Made by a program: the position numbers and the translations under genes. A stretch of 39,500 bases of DNA from an uncultured Spirochaetaceae bacterium (GTDB lineage: Bacteria > Spirochaetota > Spirochaetia > Sphaerochaetales > Sphaerochaetaceae): contig CALXLT010000049.1 in the NCBI GenBank assembly GCA_944389275.1, forward strand, positions 1 to 39,500, read 5' to 3'. Shown here one piece after another: positions 31,251 through 38,248 of the stretch; position 1 is the stretch's first letter; each line of letters starts with the position of its first letter. A model generated the notes under the pieces. It did no database searches and was not told the origin of the DNA. It worked only from the letters and a program-made list of their open reading frames with translations.

Positions 31251-32821
31251 ATTTCCTTGAAGCTGTGGAAGCGTCCGCAGTAAGCGCAGGCGAAGTGCCC
31301 GTCCGGCGTGCGGATGAATGACGAAGGCACGCCCTCCCCGTTCACCGGGTTGGATATGCAGGCCTCGTTCTGGCAGCAGAGGTCATCGAAGTTGTAGATG
31401 CGAGGAGGCATGTGCGTCCTGTACTTCTCAACCACGCGCCCGTCCTTGATTATATTGAGCGTGCAGTGCGGGGCCACGGCGGCAAGCCTCTTGAGGTCCT
31501 TCCTCTCAAGCGGGCGGCAGTCAGGGCGGAAGATTATGCCCTTGTACTTGCCGTCAGAGCCCGTGGAGATCCACTCCCCGCCCCTGCCGTCATCAAGGCC
31601 GAGGACAGAGGAGATCAGGCGCATATGCGTGCGGATCTCTCCGGGGTCATCGCCCTTGCAGATATGGTCGATGACGATACCATTCGAGATAGGGCGAACG
31701 CCTTCGGAGTAGTTCTTCTCCTTCTTCTTCTCGGATGGCTCGACACGGAGGATGTACTCCTCTGTCTTGAGGTCTGAGTCATGCTCACCAGGAACAGGAA
31801 CATAGTCATCGCCGATGCGTCCCGCGATAAGCGAGAGAAGCACCATGCGGCAGTACATGCCGTTGATGGCCTGCCTCTCCCATCCGTTGAGATCGGTCTT
31901 ATCGAGCCAGGTCGGGATCGTTGGATGCTCCTTGTGGCGCGGAAGCGGATGATAGAACTTCGTGCCTGGCTTGAGGTACTGCAGGAAGTCCTTCCTGAAC
32001 GTGATGGCCTCCCTGAGGATATCCTGCTTCTGCAGTATCCTCTCGCCCATCCTCTCAAGCTGCGGACGGGTGAAGTACCAAAGCCGCGCGACGTCGCCCT
32101 TCTTCAGATACTCCTCGATGGAAGGATAGAGAGTGACCTCGAAGCCGTTCTCCTTCATCTTCTCTATGTAGCTTTCAGGCATCATGAGCTCATCCGGCGC
32201 GATGAGATCGACCTTGACGTGATCGAAGATCTTAAGCCCGTCGGCCTTGGAATGCACGGTCCTTCCATGATAAAGGTCACCGACAAGGGCCACATGGATG
32301 CTGTCGAAGGACATATCGAGATCCTCGAGGAACGAGAACTCGTCCAATAGCTCCTGAGTCGGATGCTCGTGCTTGCCGTCTCCGGCGTTGATGAATGCAG
32401 GGCGGTATGGAAGCCCGTTGCGTTCCGCGTACTCGGAGCACTCCTCCGAGAGCCACTTCGTCAGGCCCTCAACGCGGCTGCGGACGATGAAGATCGAGTT
32501 GCTGTAGCCCGAGAGCATGTTGAACGTGTCGGCGTAGCTCTCGCCCTTGTTGATCGATGAGGACGAGCAGAGAAGCTCCGAGACCTTCGCGTGATGGAAC
32601 TTCGCGGCGTTCCTGAAGGACTCCTTCGTCCTGGTGCTATCCTCGAGGAAAACCTCGTAGATGCCGAAGTCCGGATCGTTGATCCTGAACTCATCCATCG
32701 TCTTCTCATCCCCTTCCAGTATGGCCTTCTTCAGCTCATACACCTTCTGGAAGAAGTAGCGGCGCTCATTGATCGAGAAATCCTCGATGACACACAATGA
32801 CCTTGAAGCGAAAACGTTCAT
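31235..32821 (-). CDS. Fused aspartate carbamoyltransferase, catalytic plus regulatory chains (PyrB-PyrI)
   Basis: ATCase makes carbamoyl aspartate, the committed step. In the 528 residues, the catalytic chain comes first: STRTKESF (62-69) binds carbamoyl phosphate, and HPTQELLDEF, LVGDLYHGRTVHS and HPLPRHKEHP follow. From about residue 375 comes a PyrI-like regulatory chain: GVRPISNGIVIDHICKGDDP, MRLISSVLGL, and a zinc domain with cysteines in LCCQNEAC and CAYCGRF. Such fusions are known from Treponema denticola and Thermotoga. The nucleotide-binding chain suggests feedback control by CTP or UTP. The ATG at 32821 is five bases after the leader-peptide stop. It is the first structural gene of the operon. 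Confidence 0.94.
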   Translation of the reverse strand: MNVFASRSLCVIEDFSINERRYFFQKVYELKKAILEGDEKTMDEFRINDPDFGIYEVFLEDSTRTKESFRNAAKFHHAKVSELLCSSSSINKGESYADTFNMLSGYSNSIFIVRSRVEGLTKWLSEECSEYAERNGLPYRPAFINAGDGKHEHPTQELLDEFSFLEDLDMSFDSIHVALVGDLYHGRTVHSKADGLKIFDHVKVDLIAPDELMMPESYIEKMKENGFEVTLYPSIEEYLKKGDVARLWYFTRPQLERMGERILQKQDILREAITFRKDFLQYLKPGTKFYHPLPRHKEHPTIPTWLDKTDLNGWERQAINGMYCRMVLLSLIAGRIGDDYVPVPGEHDSDLKTEEYILRVEPSEKKKEKNYSEGVRPISNGIVIDHICKGDDPGEIRTHMRLISSVLGLDDGRGGEWISTGSDGKYKGIIFRPDCRPLERKDLKRLAAVAPHCTLNIIKDGRVVEKYRTHMPPRIYNFDDLCCQNEACISNPVNGEGVPSSFIRTPDGHFACAYCGRFHSFKEIWKKH

Positions 32822-32826
32822 AACCC

Positions 32827-32943
32827 TCACACCTCTCGACAATAAAAATGCCGGATAACGAACCCGGCATGAAGAAAATACAAAATGAAACAAATAGGCC
32901 CCAGAAACCTTTCCGCTTTATCCAAAGCCATCTTCCAGGTCAT
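32827..32943 (-). CDS. Leader peptide of the pyr operon
   Basis: A 38-codon ORF opens with GAAGGAGG at ideal spacing before its ATG at 32943. The peptide begins MTWKMALDK and ends HFYCREV. It ends at a TGA at 32827-32829, five bases before the pyrBI ATG. Its codons 18-24 (Cys-Phe-Ile-Leu-Tyr-Phe-Leu) are U-rich. It then reads straight through the terminator hairpin at 32841-32870. A ribosome following polymerase closely would open the hairpin. This is the design of the enterobacterial pyrBI leader, where low UTP slows polymerase on a U-rich template and lets translation block termination. Confidence 0.7.
   Translation of the reverse strand: MTWKMALDKAERFLGPICFILYFLHAGFVIRHFYCREV
32841..32870 (-). 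terminator. Attenuator terminator upstream of pyrBI
   Basis: Minus strand: ATGCCGG pairs with CCGGCAT (seven pairs, nine-base loop), followed by TTTTATT. It lies inside the leader peptide ORF and 20 bases before pyrBI, so it can only serve as a regulated terminator. Confidence 0.82.
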
Positions 32944-32961
32944 CCGAGCCTCCTTCAGAGG

Positions 32962-32991
32962 AGAATAACAAAAACTTAACAGATATGTCTA
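32962..32991 (-). promoter_or_regulatory. pyr operon promoter
   Basis: Minus strand: TAGACA (32986-32991, five of six -35 positions), an 18-base spacer and TATTCT (32962-32967). The start would fall near 32955, a few bases before the leader peptide ribosome binding site. Confidence 0.5.
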
Positions 32992-33021
32992 TCCCACAGA
33001 GCAGATGCGGGCAACAGCCCC

Positions 33022-34302
33022 TTAATCCTTCAACGCAGCCAATGGAATGACAAGCACATCATCATCCCTGTACGCGATTCCCGTAGCTGTCATGACAATC
33101 ATCAGATCAGGGAGCCTCAAAGGAGTCTGTGAATTACCTGCGTTGTGCTGGATGATAAGCTCCTTCAGCTTTCTCAGATGATCCTTCCCTTCTTCCACCC
33201 CTTTTGCTCCCAGCTTGAATTCGATAATGCCATAGCGGCCATCATTCAGGTGCAATACCGCATCAGCCTCAAGACCGTAACTATCCCTATAATACGATAT
33301 GGAACCATCGAACGCTGATGTATATACCTTGAGATCCCTGATAGCCAGACTCTCGAAAAGGAATCCAAAGCTCTTGAGATCCGTGTAGAAATATTCTGGC
33401 CTGACACCCATAGCAGCAATAGCGACAGAAGGATCTACAAGATTCCGCTTCTTCTTTGCCCTCATGGAGCTCTTGCTTCTTATCTGAGGGCACCAAGCCG
33501 GAACATTCGTGACTATGTACAAGCTCTCTAAAGCTTTCTCATATCTATCAAATGTCGGTTCAGAAACACCTACATCAGCCATCATGCTCTGCTTGGTCGC
33601 CAAAGTGCATATATTCCTGGCATAGCTCCTGAGCATTCCTCTCAGGATCGCTGGATCCAGATCCTCATCAAGATATCTTGAGACATCGCTCTCGCAAAGG
33701 CTCTTCACATACTGCTGCGCGATTATCAAAGCGGCAGCGCTGCTTTTCCCTATGCTCTCAGGCCAGCCACCACGGCATGCGGCTGCTATCAGATCCTCCA
33801 AGACTAAGTCAGATGAGATCCCATTGATATCCAAAGCCGGATCATCAAAAAGAGCAGAGATGCTTATCTTCCCATTAGAATCACCGGATTCATAAAGGCT
33901 CATCGGCCACATCTCAAGACGCGCGATACGTCCTGTACCGCTATGCTTGATCCTGTTCTTCTGTTCTTTTGTTATCACGGAAGAGCCTGTAAGGAGATAT
34001 AGCCCGGTTTCGCCTTTTCTGCTATCTGTATCAACCCTCACCGCATCCCATAATTCCGGGATATCCTGCCATTCATCTATCAAACGGGGATTCTCCCCTT
34101 TCAAAAGCAGAGAAGGCTTTACAGCTGCTGTCTGACGATATGATTCAGAATAGTCCGGATCCTGGAGCCGTATCACGCTTTTAGCATGCTGCTCTGCGCT
34201 CGTAGTTTTCCCGCACCACTTGGGCCCACGGATATTCACTGCTCCGAAAATACCAAGATAAGTATCAATTGTCTCATCTATTATCCGGGGAATGTACTGC
34301 AT
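33022..34302 (-). CDS. AAA ATPase with C-terminal DUF4143 domain (copy 3)
   Basis: The 426-residue protein has Walker A IRGPKWCGKTTS (about residues 24-35), Walker B RLIDEWQDIPELWD and the sensor-like LLTGSSVI. The DUF4143 half contains FGFLFESLAIRDLKVY and ends in a nuclease-like segment, LEADAVLHLNDGRYGIIEFKLG. It belongs to the subtype with an IDEWQ Walker B, unlike copies 1 (LDEIQ) and 2 (VDEVQ). AAGGTG precedes the ATG. Its promoter (34319-34347) has tandem 23-bp repeats immediately upstream. It ends 31 bases before the pyr promoter. The cellular role is unknown. Confidence 0.88.
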   Translation of the reverse strand: MQYIPRIIDETIDTYLGIFGAVNIRGPKWCGKTTSAEQHAKSVIRLQDPDYSESYRQTAAVKPSLLLKGENPRLIDEWQDIPELWDAVRVDTDSRKGETGLYLLTGSSVITKEQKNRIKHSGTGRIARLEMWPMSLYESGDSNGKISISALFDDPALDINGISSDLVLEDLIAAACRGGWPESIGKSSAAALIIAQQYVKSLCESDVSRYLDEDLDPAILRGMLRSYARNICTLATKQSMMADVGVSEPTFDRYEKALESLYIVTNVPAWCPQIRSKSSMRAKKKRNLVDPSVAIAAMGVRPEYFYTDLKSFGFLFESLAIRDLKVYTSAFDGSISYYRDSYGLEADAVLHLNDGRYGIIEFKLGAKGVEEGKDHLRKLKELIIQHNAGNSQTPLRLPDLMIVMTATGIAYRDDDVLVIPLAALKD

Positions 34303-34318
34303 ATATCACCTTGAATAT

Positions 34319-34347
34319 ATGATATTGTAATAAAAAGAATTATGCAA
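34319..34347 (-). promoter_or_regulatory. Promoter of ATPase copy 3
   Basis: Minus strand: TTGCAT (34342-34347), an exact 17-base spacer and TATCAT (34319-34324), followed by a short leader with AAGGTG. Confidence 0.5.
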
Positions 34348-34356
34348 GTGGCTTTT

Positions 34357-34435
34357 GATTCTCCAACTATTTTACTTTAGATTTTCCAAGAGTTTTGCTT
34401 TAGATTCTCCAGCTATTTGGCTTTAGATTTTCACG
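34357..34435. repeat. Tandem 23-bp repeats upstream of ATPase copy 3
   Basis: Three full units start at 34357, 34380 and 34403, and a ten-base fourth unit at 34426. Each unit begins GATTCTCC or GATTTTCC and ends CTTTA. The array ends ten bases upstream of the ATPase -35. The middle of the unit varies more than the ends. It could be a cooperative operator array. It has no dyad symmetry of note and lacks the spacers of a CRISPR array. Confidence 0.8.
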
Positions 34436-34532
34436 GATCTTCCCCTGAAGGGAGGATATCATCTTCTCTCCTACCGGTCATATTTCACGGTATAGGATGG
34501 TCAGTATCAAAGGAAGATCAGAATATTGAGGC

Positions 34533-34573
34533 AAAAAAGAAGAGAGGGCTGCTCATCACAGTCCTCTCCTTCT
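34533..34573 (-). terminator. hsp20 intrinsic terminator
   Basis: Minus strand: AGAAGGAGAGG pairs with CCTCTCTTCT with one bulged G, and is followed by a run of T (the A run at 34533-34538 on the plus strand). It begins about 13 bases after the hsp20 stop. Confidence 0.8.
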
Positions 34574-34585
34574 CGGCATCATCTG

Positions 34586-35017
34586 TTACTTGCCGATCTT
34601 GACCTCGATGTGCCTTGGCTTCTCCTCAGGCAGCTTCGGGAGCCTTACGGTAAGGATACCGTTCTCGAATGCAGCGCTTATAGCGCTCTCATCAAGCCCG
34701 TCAGGCAGGCTGAAGGATCTTTCAAAGGATGTATGCCTTCTCTCCTTGATAAGGTACTTCCTGCCTTCCTTCTCCTCGTTCTTCTCCTTGGACTCGCCGG
34801 AGATATGAAGGACATGCTTCTCAACATAGAGCTTCACGTCATCCTCGCTGAATCCTGGAAGCTCAGCCTTGATGACGAACTCATCTGCTGTCTCCTCTAT
34901 ATCCACCGCAGGTACCTTCGCTGAATACGAACCCCATGCGTTGAGCATCGAATCGAAGAAATCATCGAATACCGATACGTCTCTCCTTCCATTGTATCTT
35001 GAAACTTCATTAGCCAT
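34586..35017 (-). CDS. Small heat shock protein Hsp20
   Basis: Hsp20 proteins are ATP-independent holdase chaperones that bind unfolding proteins. The 143-residue protein starts with SVFDDFFDSMLNAW. The alpha-crystallin domain follows (VPAVDIEETADEFVIKAELP, GFSEDDVKLYVEKHVLHISG). The C-terminal hallmark is AAFENGILTVRLPK, with no clear IXI motif after it. The ATG at 35017 has AGGAGG at ideal spacing; an upstream start is rejected. A sigma-54-type promoter at 35065-35082 lies upstream. A small hairpin TGTTCC/GGAACA sits in the leader before the ribosome binding site. Confidence 0.93.
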   Translation of the reverse strand: MANEVSRYNGRRDVSVFDDFFDSMLNAWGSYSAKVPAVDIEETADEFVIKAELPGFSEDDVKLYVEKHVLHISGESKEKNEEKEGRKYLIKERRHTSFERSFSLPDGLDESAISAAFENGILTVRLPKLPEEKPRHIEVKIGK

Positions 35018-35064
35018 CTTTGTGCCTCCTATATATAGCTGTTCCTTCTGGAACACAAACCATA

Positions 35065-35082
35065 TAGCAAAGGGTGTGCCAA
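35065..35082 (-). promoter_or_regulatory. Sigma-54-type -24/-12 promoter of hsp20
   Basis: The minus strand reads TTGGCACACCCTTTGCTA. This has the TGGCAC and TTGC blocks of RpoN promoters with the correct 12-base distance from GG to GC. The predicted start would leave a leader of about 35 bases. An activator site is not recognised. Confidence 0.65.
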
Positions 35083-35370
35083 CTTTGTTATTTATTTATA
35101 ATACATATAATTAGATTTTTACCCTGCTTTCCTCGCAAACTCCATAAAGGACAAAAGGGAACACAGGGATGCACAGGGGCATGCAAAACAGTGTCATTCT
35201 GATACAAAGAATGGGAAACATCATGCAAAACGAGGCAGATTTGGGCAAAAACAAAGGCAACCCACCTTGAACCATTGTCCCCAGACGGATTGCCATCATT
35301 TTTCATCGATGGTCCGGAACCCACATCCACTGTCGGCTTTTGCCGCCCAATGGTCCGGATTACATCTCTT
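35083..35370. other. Intergenic stretch between hsp20 promoter and tRNA
   Basis: I see no gene here. The decamer CATGCAAAAC occurs at 35180 and 35222, and ATGGTCCGGA at 35309 and 35350; the pairs are 42 and 41 bases apart. Open frames on both strands have no protein-like features. A small RNA downstream of the tRNA is possible but unsupported. Confidence 0.4.
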
Positions 35371-35443
35371 TAGCAGGGGCAGGACTCGAACCTGCGACCT
35401 CCGGGTTATGAGCCCGACGAGCTGCCAACTGCTCTACCCTACG
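35371..35443 (-). tRNA. Initiator tRNA-Met (CAT anticodon)
   Basis: A 73-base cloverleaf reads on the minus strand: acceptor CGTAGGG with CCCTGCT, D-stem GAGC/GCTC, anticodon stem CGGG/CCCG around CTCATAA with anticodon CAT, and T-arm GCAGG-TTCGAGT-CCTGC. The three G:C pairs next to the anticodon loop and the unpaired first acceptor position (C1 with U72) mark an initiator tRNA. The 3' CCA is not encoded. The acceptor has a U-G wobble at pair 3-70. Confidence 0.93.
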
Positions 35444-35458
35444 TCGAATTTCTATACC

Positions 35459-35487
35459 AAGATAATGACTATGGCGGAACGTGTCAA
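35459..35487 (-). promoter_or_regulatory. Initiator tRNA promoter
   Basis: Minus strand: consensus TTGACA (35482-35487), an exact 17-base spacer and TATCTT (35459-35464). The predicted start is about nine bases before the mature tRNA end. Confidence 0.6.
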
Positions 35488-35522
35488 TAGCTTTGGATTC
35501 TTTTCCGCAAAGAAAGTCATGC

Positions 35523-35528
35523 TATAAT
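35523..35528 (+). promoter_or_regulatory. Extended -10 of the LUD gene
   Basis: Consensus TATAAT preceded by TGC forms an extended -10. The -35 is weak, as is usual with extended -10 promoters. The leader would be about 15 bases with GGGAG. Confidence 0.5.
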
Positions 35529-35549
35529 GACACTGCGGGAGAAGAAGCC

Positions 35550-36185
35550 ATGGATGCAAACAAGAGGAAGACTACGCAGGCTGTTATCAAGCGCACCCTT
35601 GATAACCTCGAGAAGAACAGGTTCAAGGCTGTCTACGTGAACACGAAGGAAGAGGCCCTGAAGCTCATCAGCACGCTCATCCCGGAAGGCTCCTATACGG
35701 CATCCGGAGGATCAATGACCCTCGTCGAGACAGGGATCATGGACTATATAAAGGAGCACACTGATTACCATAAGGAGTACATGGACGCCTACGCAGCTGA
35801 TTATTACCTCGTATCTGCTAACGCGATCACGGAGCATGGCGAGCTCTATGAGGTGGATGGCAGGTCGAACAGGGTATCGGCGATGCTCTTCGGACCGAAG
35901 AACGTGATCGTCGTCGCCGGGATCAACAAGCTTGTGCCGAACGTGCGGAGAGCCATAGAGAGGGTGAAGGAGACAGCGGCTCCGGCAAACTCCGTCAGGC
36001 TCGGCCTCAGCAATCCTTGCACGAACACCGGCCACTGCGCATCCCCATCATTCAACGAGGAGCATATATGCGCGCTTGGCTGCGCCTCTGAAGGCAGAAT
36101 CTGCTGCAGCTATACCGTGTTCGGGCCGCAAAGAGTTCCTGGCAGGATAACGGTCATCATAATCGGCGAGGACTATGGATACTGA
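35550..36185 (+). CDS. LUD-domain protein (LutC/YkgG-like)
   Basis: The 211-residue protein matches the LUD (DUF162) family: VIKRTLDNLEKNRFKAVYVNTKEEALKLI at the start, SYTASGGSMTLVETGI, NAITEHGELYEVDGRSNRVS, and GPKNVIVVAGINKLVPN. Relatives include LutC of the lactate-utilisation complex. No lutA or lutB is nearby, so this is the stand-alone type with unknown role. A Cys-rich C-terminus (NPCTNTGHC, ICALGC, RICC) suggests a metal or cluster site. I chose the ATG at 35550 with GGGAG upstream; an earlier in-frame ATG crosses the promoter. Its stop overlaps the next gene by 11 bases. Confidence 0.85.
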   Translation: MDANKRKTTQAVIKRTLDNLEKNRFKAVYVNTKEEALKLISTLIPEGSYTASGGSMTLVETGIMDYIKEHTDYHKEYMDAYAADYYLVSANAITEHGELYEVDGRSNRVSAMLFGPKNVIVVAGINKLVPNVRRAIERVKETAAPANSVRLGLSNPCTNTGHCASPSFNEEHICALGCASEGRICCSYTVFGPQRVPGRITVIIIGEDYGY

Positions 36186-36789
36186 AGCACTGTATGCGCC
36201 ATATCGTGACGAGAGGACAAGGATCTTCAACGAGCGCATCTCCAACGATTCCACGTACCCATTTGCGTGGATGCGCATCCCTATGCTCCGTAAGCTTGCG
36301 AAGGACCTTGATCCCGATACCATAGAGATAAGGTTCCATGAGGATGTTACGCTCCGTGGCCTTGCCATAGCATCCATGAAAGCTCCATTAGCGATGAAGC
36401 TGGAAAAGCTTGATGAGCTTCTGCCGCTTATCACGGCATGGGACCATACCGATGTCATAGCCTCTTCCCTTAAGCCCGGAAAAGGAGAGAAGGACGAGGC
36501 CCTCGACTACTTCCTCACGCTGCTCAAGGATGAGAGGGTATTCCCGCGCCGCCTCGCCATCGTGTATCTCATGTCACACAGGAAGGACTATGAGAATCAG
36601 GATATGCTCCTTTCATCCATCACCGACGCTGACAGCAGCGAGTACTATATCTCTATGGCTGTGGCATGGGCTCTCTCCTTCTTCTATATAGATGACAAGG
36701 AGTGTGCTCTCCCCTATTTCGATAAGGTCTCCGAGCAGACAAGGAAGAGAGCCTGGCAGAAAGTCCGAGATTCAAGACGTACAAAATAA
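36175..36789 (+). CDS. DNA alkylation repair protein (AlkD-like HEAT repeats)
   Basis: The 204-residue all-helical protein matches the AlkD family. FAWMRIPMLRKLAKDL near the N-terminus, the catalytic region AWDHTDVIAS with the conserved Trp-Asp, and FPRRLAIVYLM with the DNA-contacting Arg are visible. The C-terminal AVAWALSFFYIDD is typical of the family. AlkD glycosylases excise bulky or positively charged alkylated bases. The ATG at 36175 overlaps the LUD gene by 11 bases, so the two are co-translated. There is no evident functional link between them. Confidence 0.85.
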   Translation: MDTEALYAPYRDERTRIFNERISNDSTYPFAWMRIPMLRKLAKDLDPDTIEIRFHEDVTLRGLAIASMKAPLAMKLEKLDELLPLITAWDHTDVIASSLKPGKGEKDEALDYFLTLLKDERVFPRRLAIVYLMSHRKDYENQDMLLSSITDADSSEYYISMAVAWALSFFYIDDKECALPYFDKVSEQTRKRAWQKVRDSRRTK

Positions 36790-36800
36790 TGAGATAACTA

Positions 36801-36850
36801 TTGACACAATGTTTCTTCTTATAGTAGCGTTACTGTACAAAGTAAACAGA
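36801..36850 (+). promoter_or_regulatory. trpB upstream region with consensus -35 and short palindrome
   Basis: A consensus TTGACA is at 36801-36806. The best -10 at 17-18 bases is poor (TAGCGT, 36825-36830). A short dyad, TTACT/AGTAA (36830-36845), lies between it and the ribosome binding site and could be an operator. It does not closely match the enterobacterial TrpR site. Confidence 0.35.
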
Positions 36851-36863
36851 GAAGGAGAAACAT

Positions 36864-38153
36864 ATGAATCTTGTCACTAAGGGAATCAATACAGAGAATC
36901 TTCCAAACGCGGAGGGCTATTTCGGCGAGTATGGCGGCGCGTATCTTCCAGAGGCTCTGGAGAAGGTCATGAAGGAGGTCGCTGAGGCCTATGAGGAAAT
37001 ATCCCAGGATCCATCCTTCATAGCTGAGCTGAAGGACCTCAACGAGCACTTCACTGGACGCCCAAGCCCCGTGTACCACGCGAAGAGGCTTTCAAAGGCG
37101 GCCGGTGGTGCCGAGATCTATCTCAAGAGGGAGGATCTCAACCATACAGGTGCACATAAGATCAACCACTGCCTTGGCGAGGTGCTCCTTGCAAAGCACA
37201 TGGGCAAGAAGAAGGTGATCGCTGAGACAGGAGCTGGCCAGCACGGCGTCGCGCTTGCAACAGCCGCAGCCCTCCTCGGCCTTGAGTGCGATATCTACAT
37301 GGGCGAGATAGACGTAAAGAAAGAGGCGCCTAACGTATCGAGGATGAAGGTCCTCGGAGCGAGGGTCGTATCCGTGACAAGAGGCACTAAGACACTCAAG
37401 GACGCTGTTGACGCCGCATTCGAGGCATACCTCGCGGATCCTGTGACGCAGATCTACTGCATTGGCTCTGTCGTTGGTCCCCACCCATTCCCGATGATGG
37501 TCCGTGACTTCCAGTCGATAATCGGCATGGAGGCAAGGGAGCAGATGCAGAGCTACGCAGGATCTCTTCCTGACGCTGTTGTCGCCTGCGTTGGCGGTGG
37601 TTCTAATGCCATGGGTATGTTCTCAGCATTCCTTGATGACAAGGATGTAGCTCTCTACGGCGTAGAGCCAGCTGGCAAGGGCCTTGATACAGGAAAGCAT
37701 GCCGCGACGATATCAAAGGGAACAGTCGGTATCCTCCATGGATTCAAGTCTCTTGTTCTTCAGGACAAGGATGGTGAGCCTCTTCCTGTATACTCGATTG
37801 CGTCCGGTCTGGATTACCCTGGAGTCGGCCCGCAGCATAGCTACCTCCACTCCATAGGCCGCGTAAACTACAAGACCGCGACAGACAGGGAAGCGGTAGA
37901 GGCATTCTACGCGCTCTCAAGAATGGAAGGCATAATCCCAGCCCTCGAGTCCTCACACGCTGTCGCGTATGCCGTTAAGCTTGCTAAGGAGCTAGGACCT
38001 GGCAAGAAGATCCTCGTCAACCTCTCAGGCCGTGGCGATAAGGACATAGACTTCGTGATGGAGCACTACCCTCTCGAGGAGTATGAGCCAGAGGAGAACC
38101 TCAAGGATGGCTACGACGAGTTCCTCAAGCACATAGGCGGAGAGAAGAACTAA
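36864..38153 (+). CDS. trpB: Tryptophan synthase beta chain
   Basis: TrpB joins indole and serine to make tryptophan. The 429-residue PLP enzyme shows the N-terminal [15 protein letters not shown], the PLP lysine K99 in [26 protein letters not shown] with the catalytic Glu, the phosphate-binding [12 protein letters not shown], and SGRGDKD. It is the TrpB1 (trpA-partnered) sequence type, but no trpA or other trp gene is adjacent. It ends in its own terminator. A stand-alone trpB fits salvage of external indole, unless trpA lies elsewhere. AAGGAG precedes the ATG. Confidence 0.96.
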   Translation: MNLVTKGINTENLPNAEGYFGEYGGAYLPEALEKVMKEVAEAYEEISQDPSFIAELKDLNEHFTGRPSPVYHAKRLSKAAGGAEIYLKREDLNHTGAHKINHCLGEVLLAKHMGKKKVIAETGAGQHGVALATAAALLGLECDIYMGEIDVKKEAPNVSRMKVLGARVVSVTRGTKTLKDAVDAAFEAYLADPVTQIYCIGSVVGPHPFPMMVRDFQSIIGMEAREQMQSYAGSLPDAVVACVGGGSNAMGMFSAFLDDKDVALYGVEPAGKGLDTGKHAATISKGTVGILHGFKSLVLQDKDGEPLPVYSIASGLDYPGVGPQHSYLHSIGRVNYKTATDREAVEAFYALSRMEGIIPALESSHAVAYAVKLAKELGPGKKILVNLSGRGDKDIDFVMEHYPLEEYEPEENLKDGYDEFLKHIGGEKN

Positions 38154-38163
38154 GAGAACAAAC

Positions 38164-38197
38164 AGAGCGGGCTCACATGGGTCCGCTCTACTGTTTT
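38164..38197 (+). terminator. trpB intrinsic terminator
   Basis: AGAGCGG (38164-38170) pairs with CCGCTCT (38183-38189), and the tail CTGTTTT follows. Confidence 0.72.
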
Positions 38198-38248
38198 CAG
38201 ATGATCACATTTCAACAACGAGGCAGATAGGAAAGTCCACTATCAAGA

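Noticed and set aside
34357..34435. CRISPR array
   Set aside because: Units are directly adjacent with no spacers.
35083..35443. Prophage or island attachment at the tRNA
   Set aside because: No integrase and no direct repeat of the tRNA 3' end is visible within the window.
35267..35527. Open frame across the initiator tRNA on the plus strand
   Set aside because: Its sequence is the antisense of the tRNA gene; frames of this kind are a known source of false proteins.
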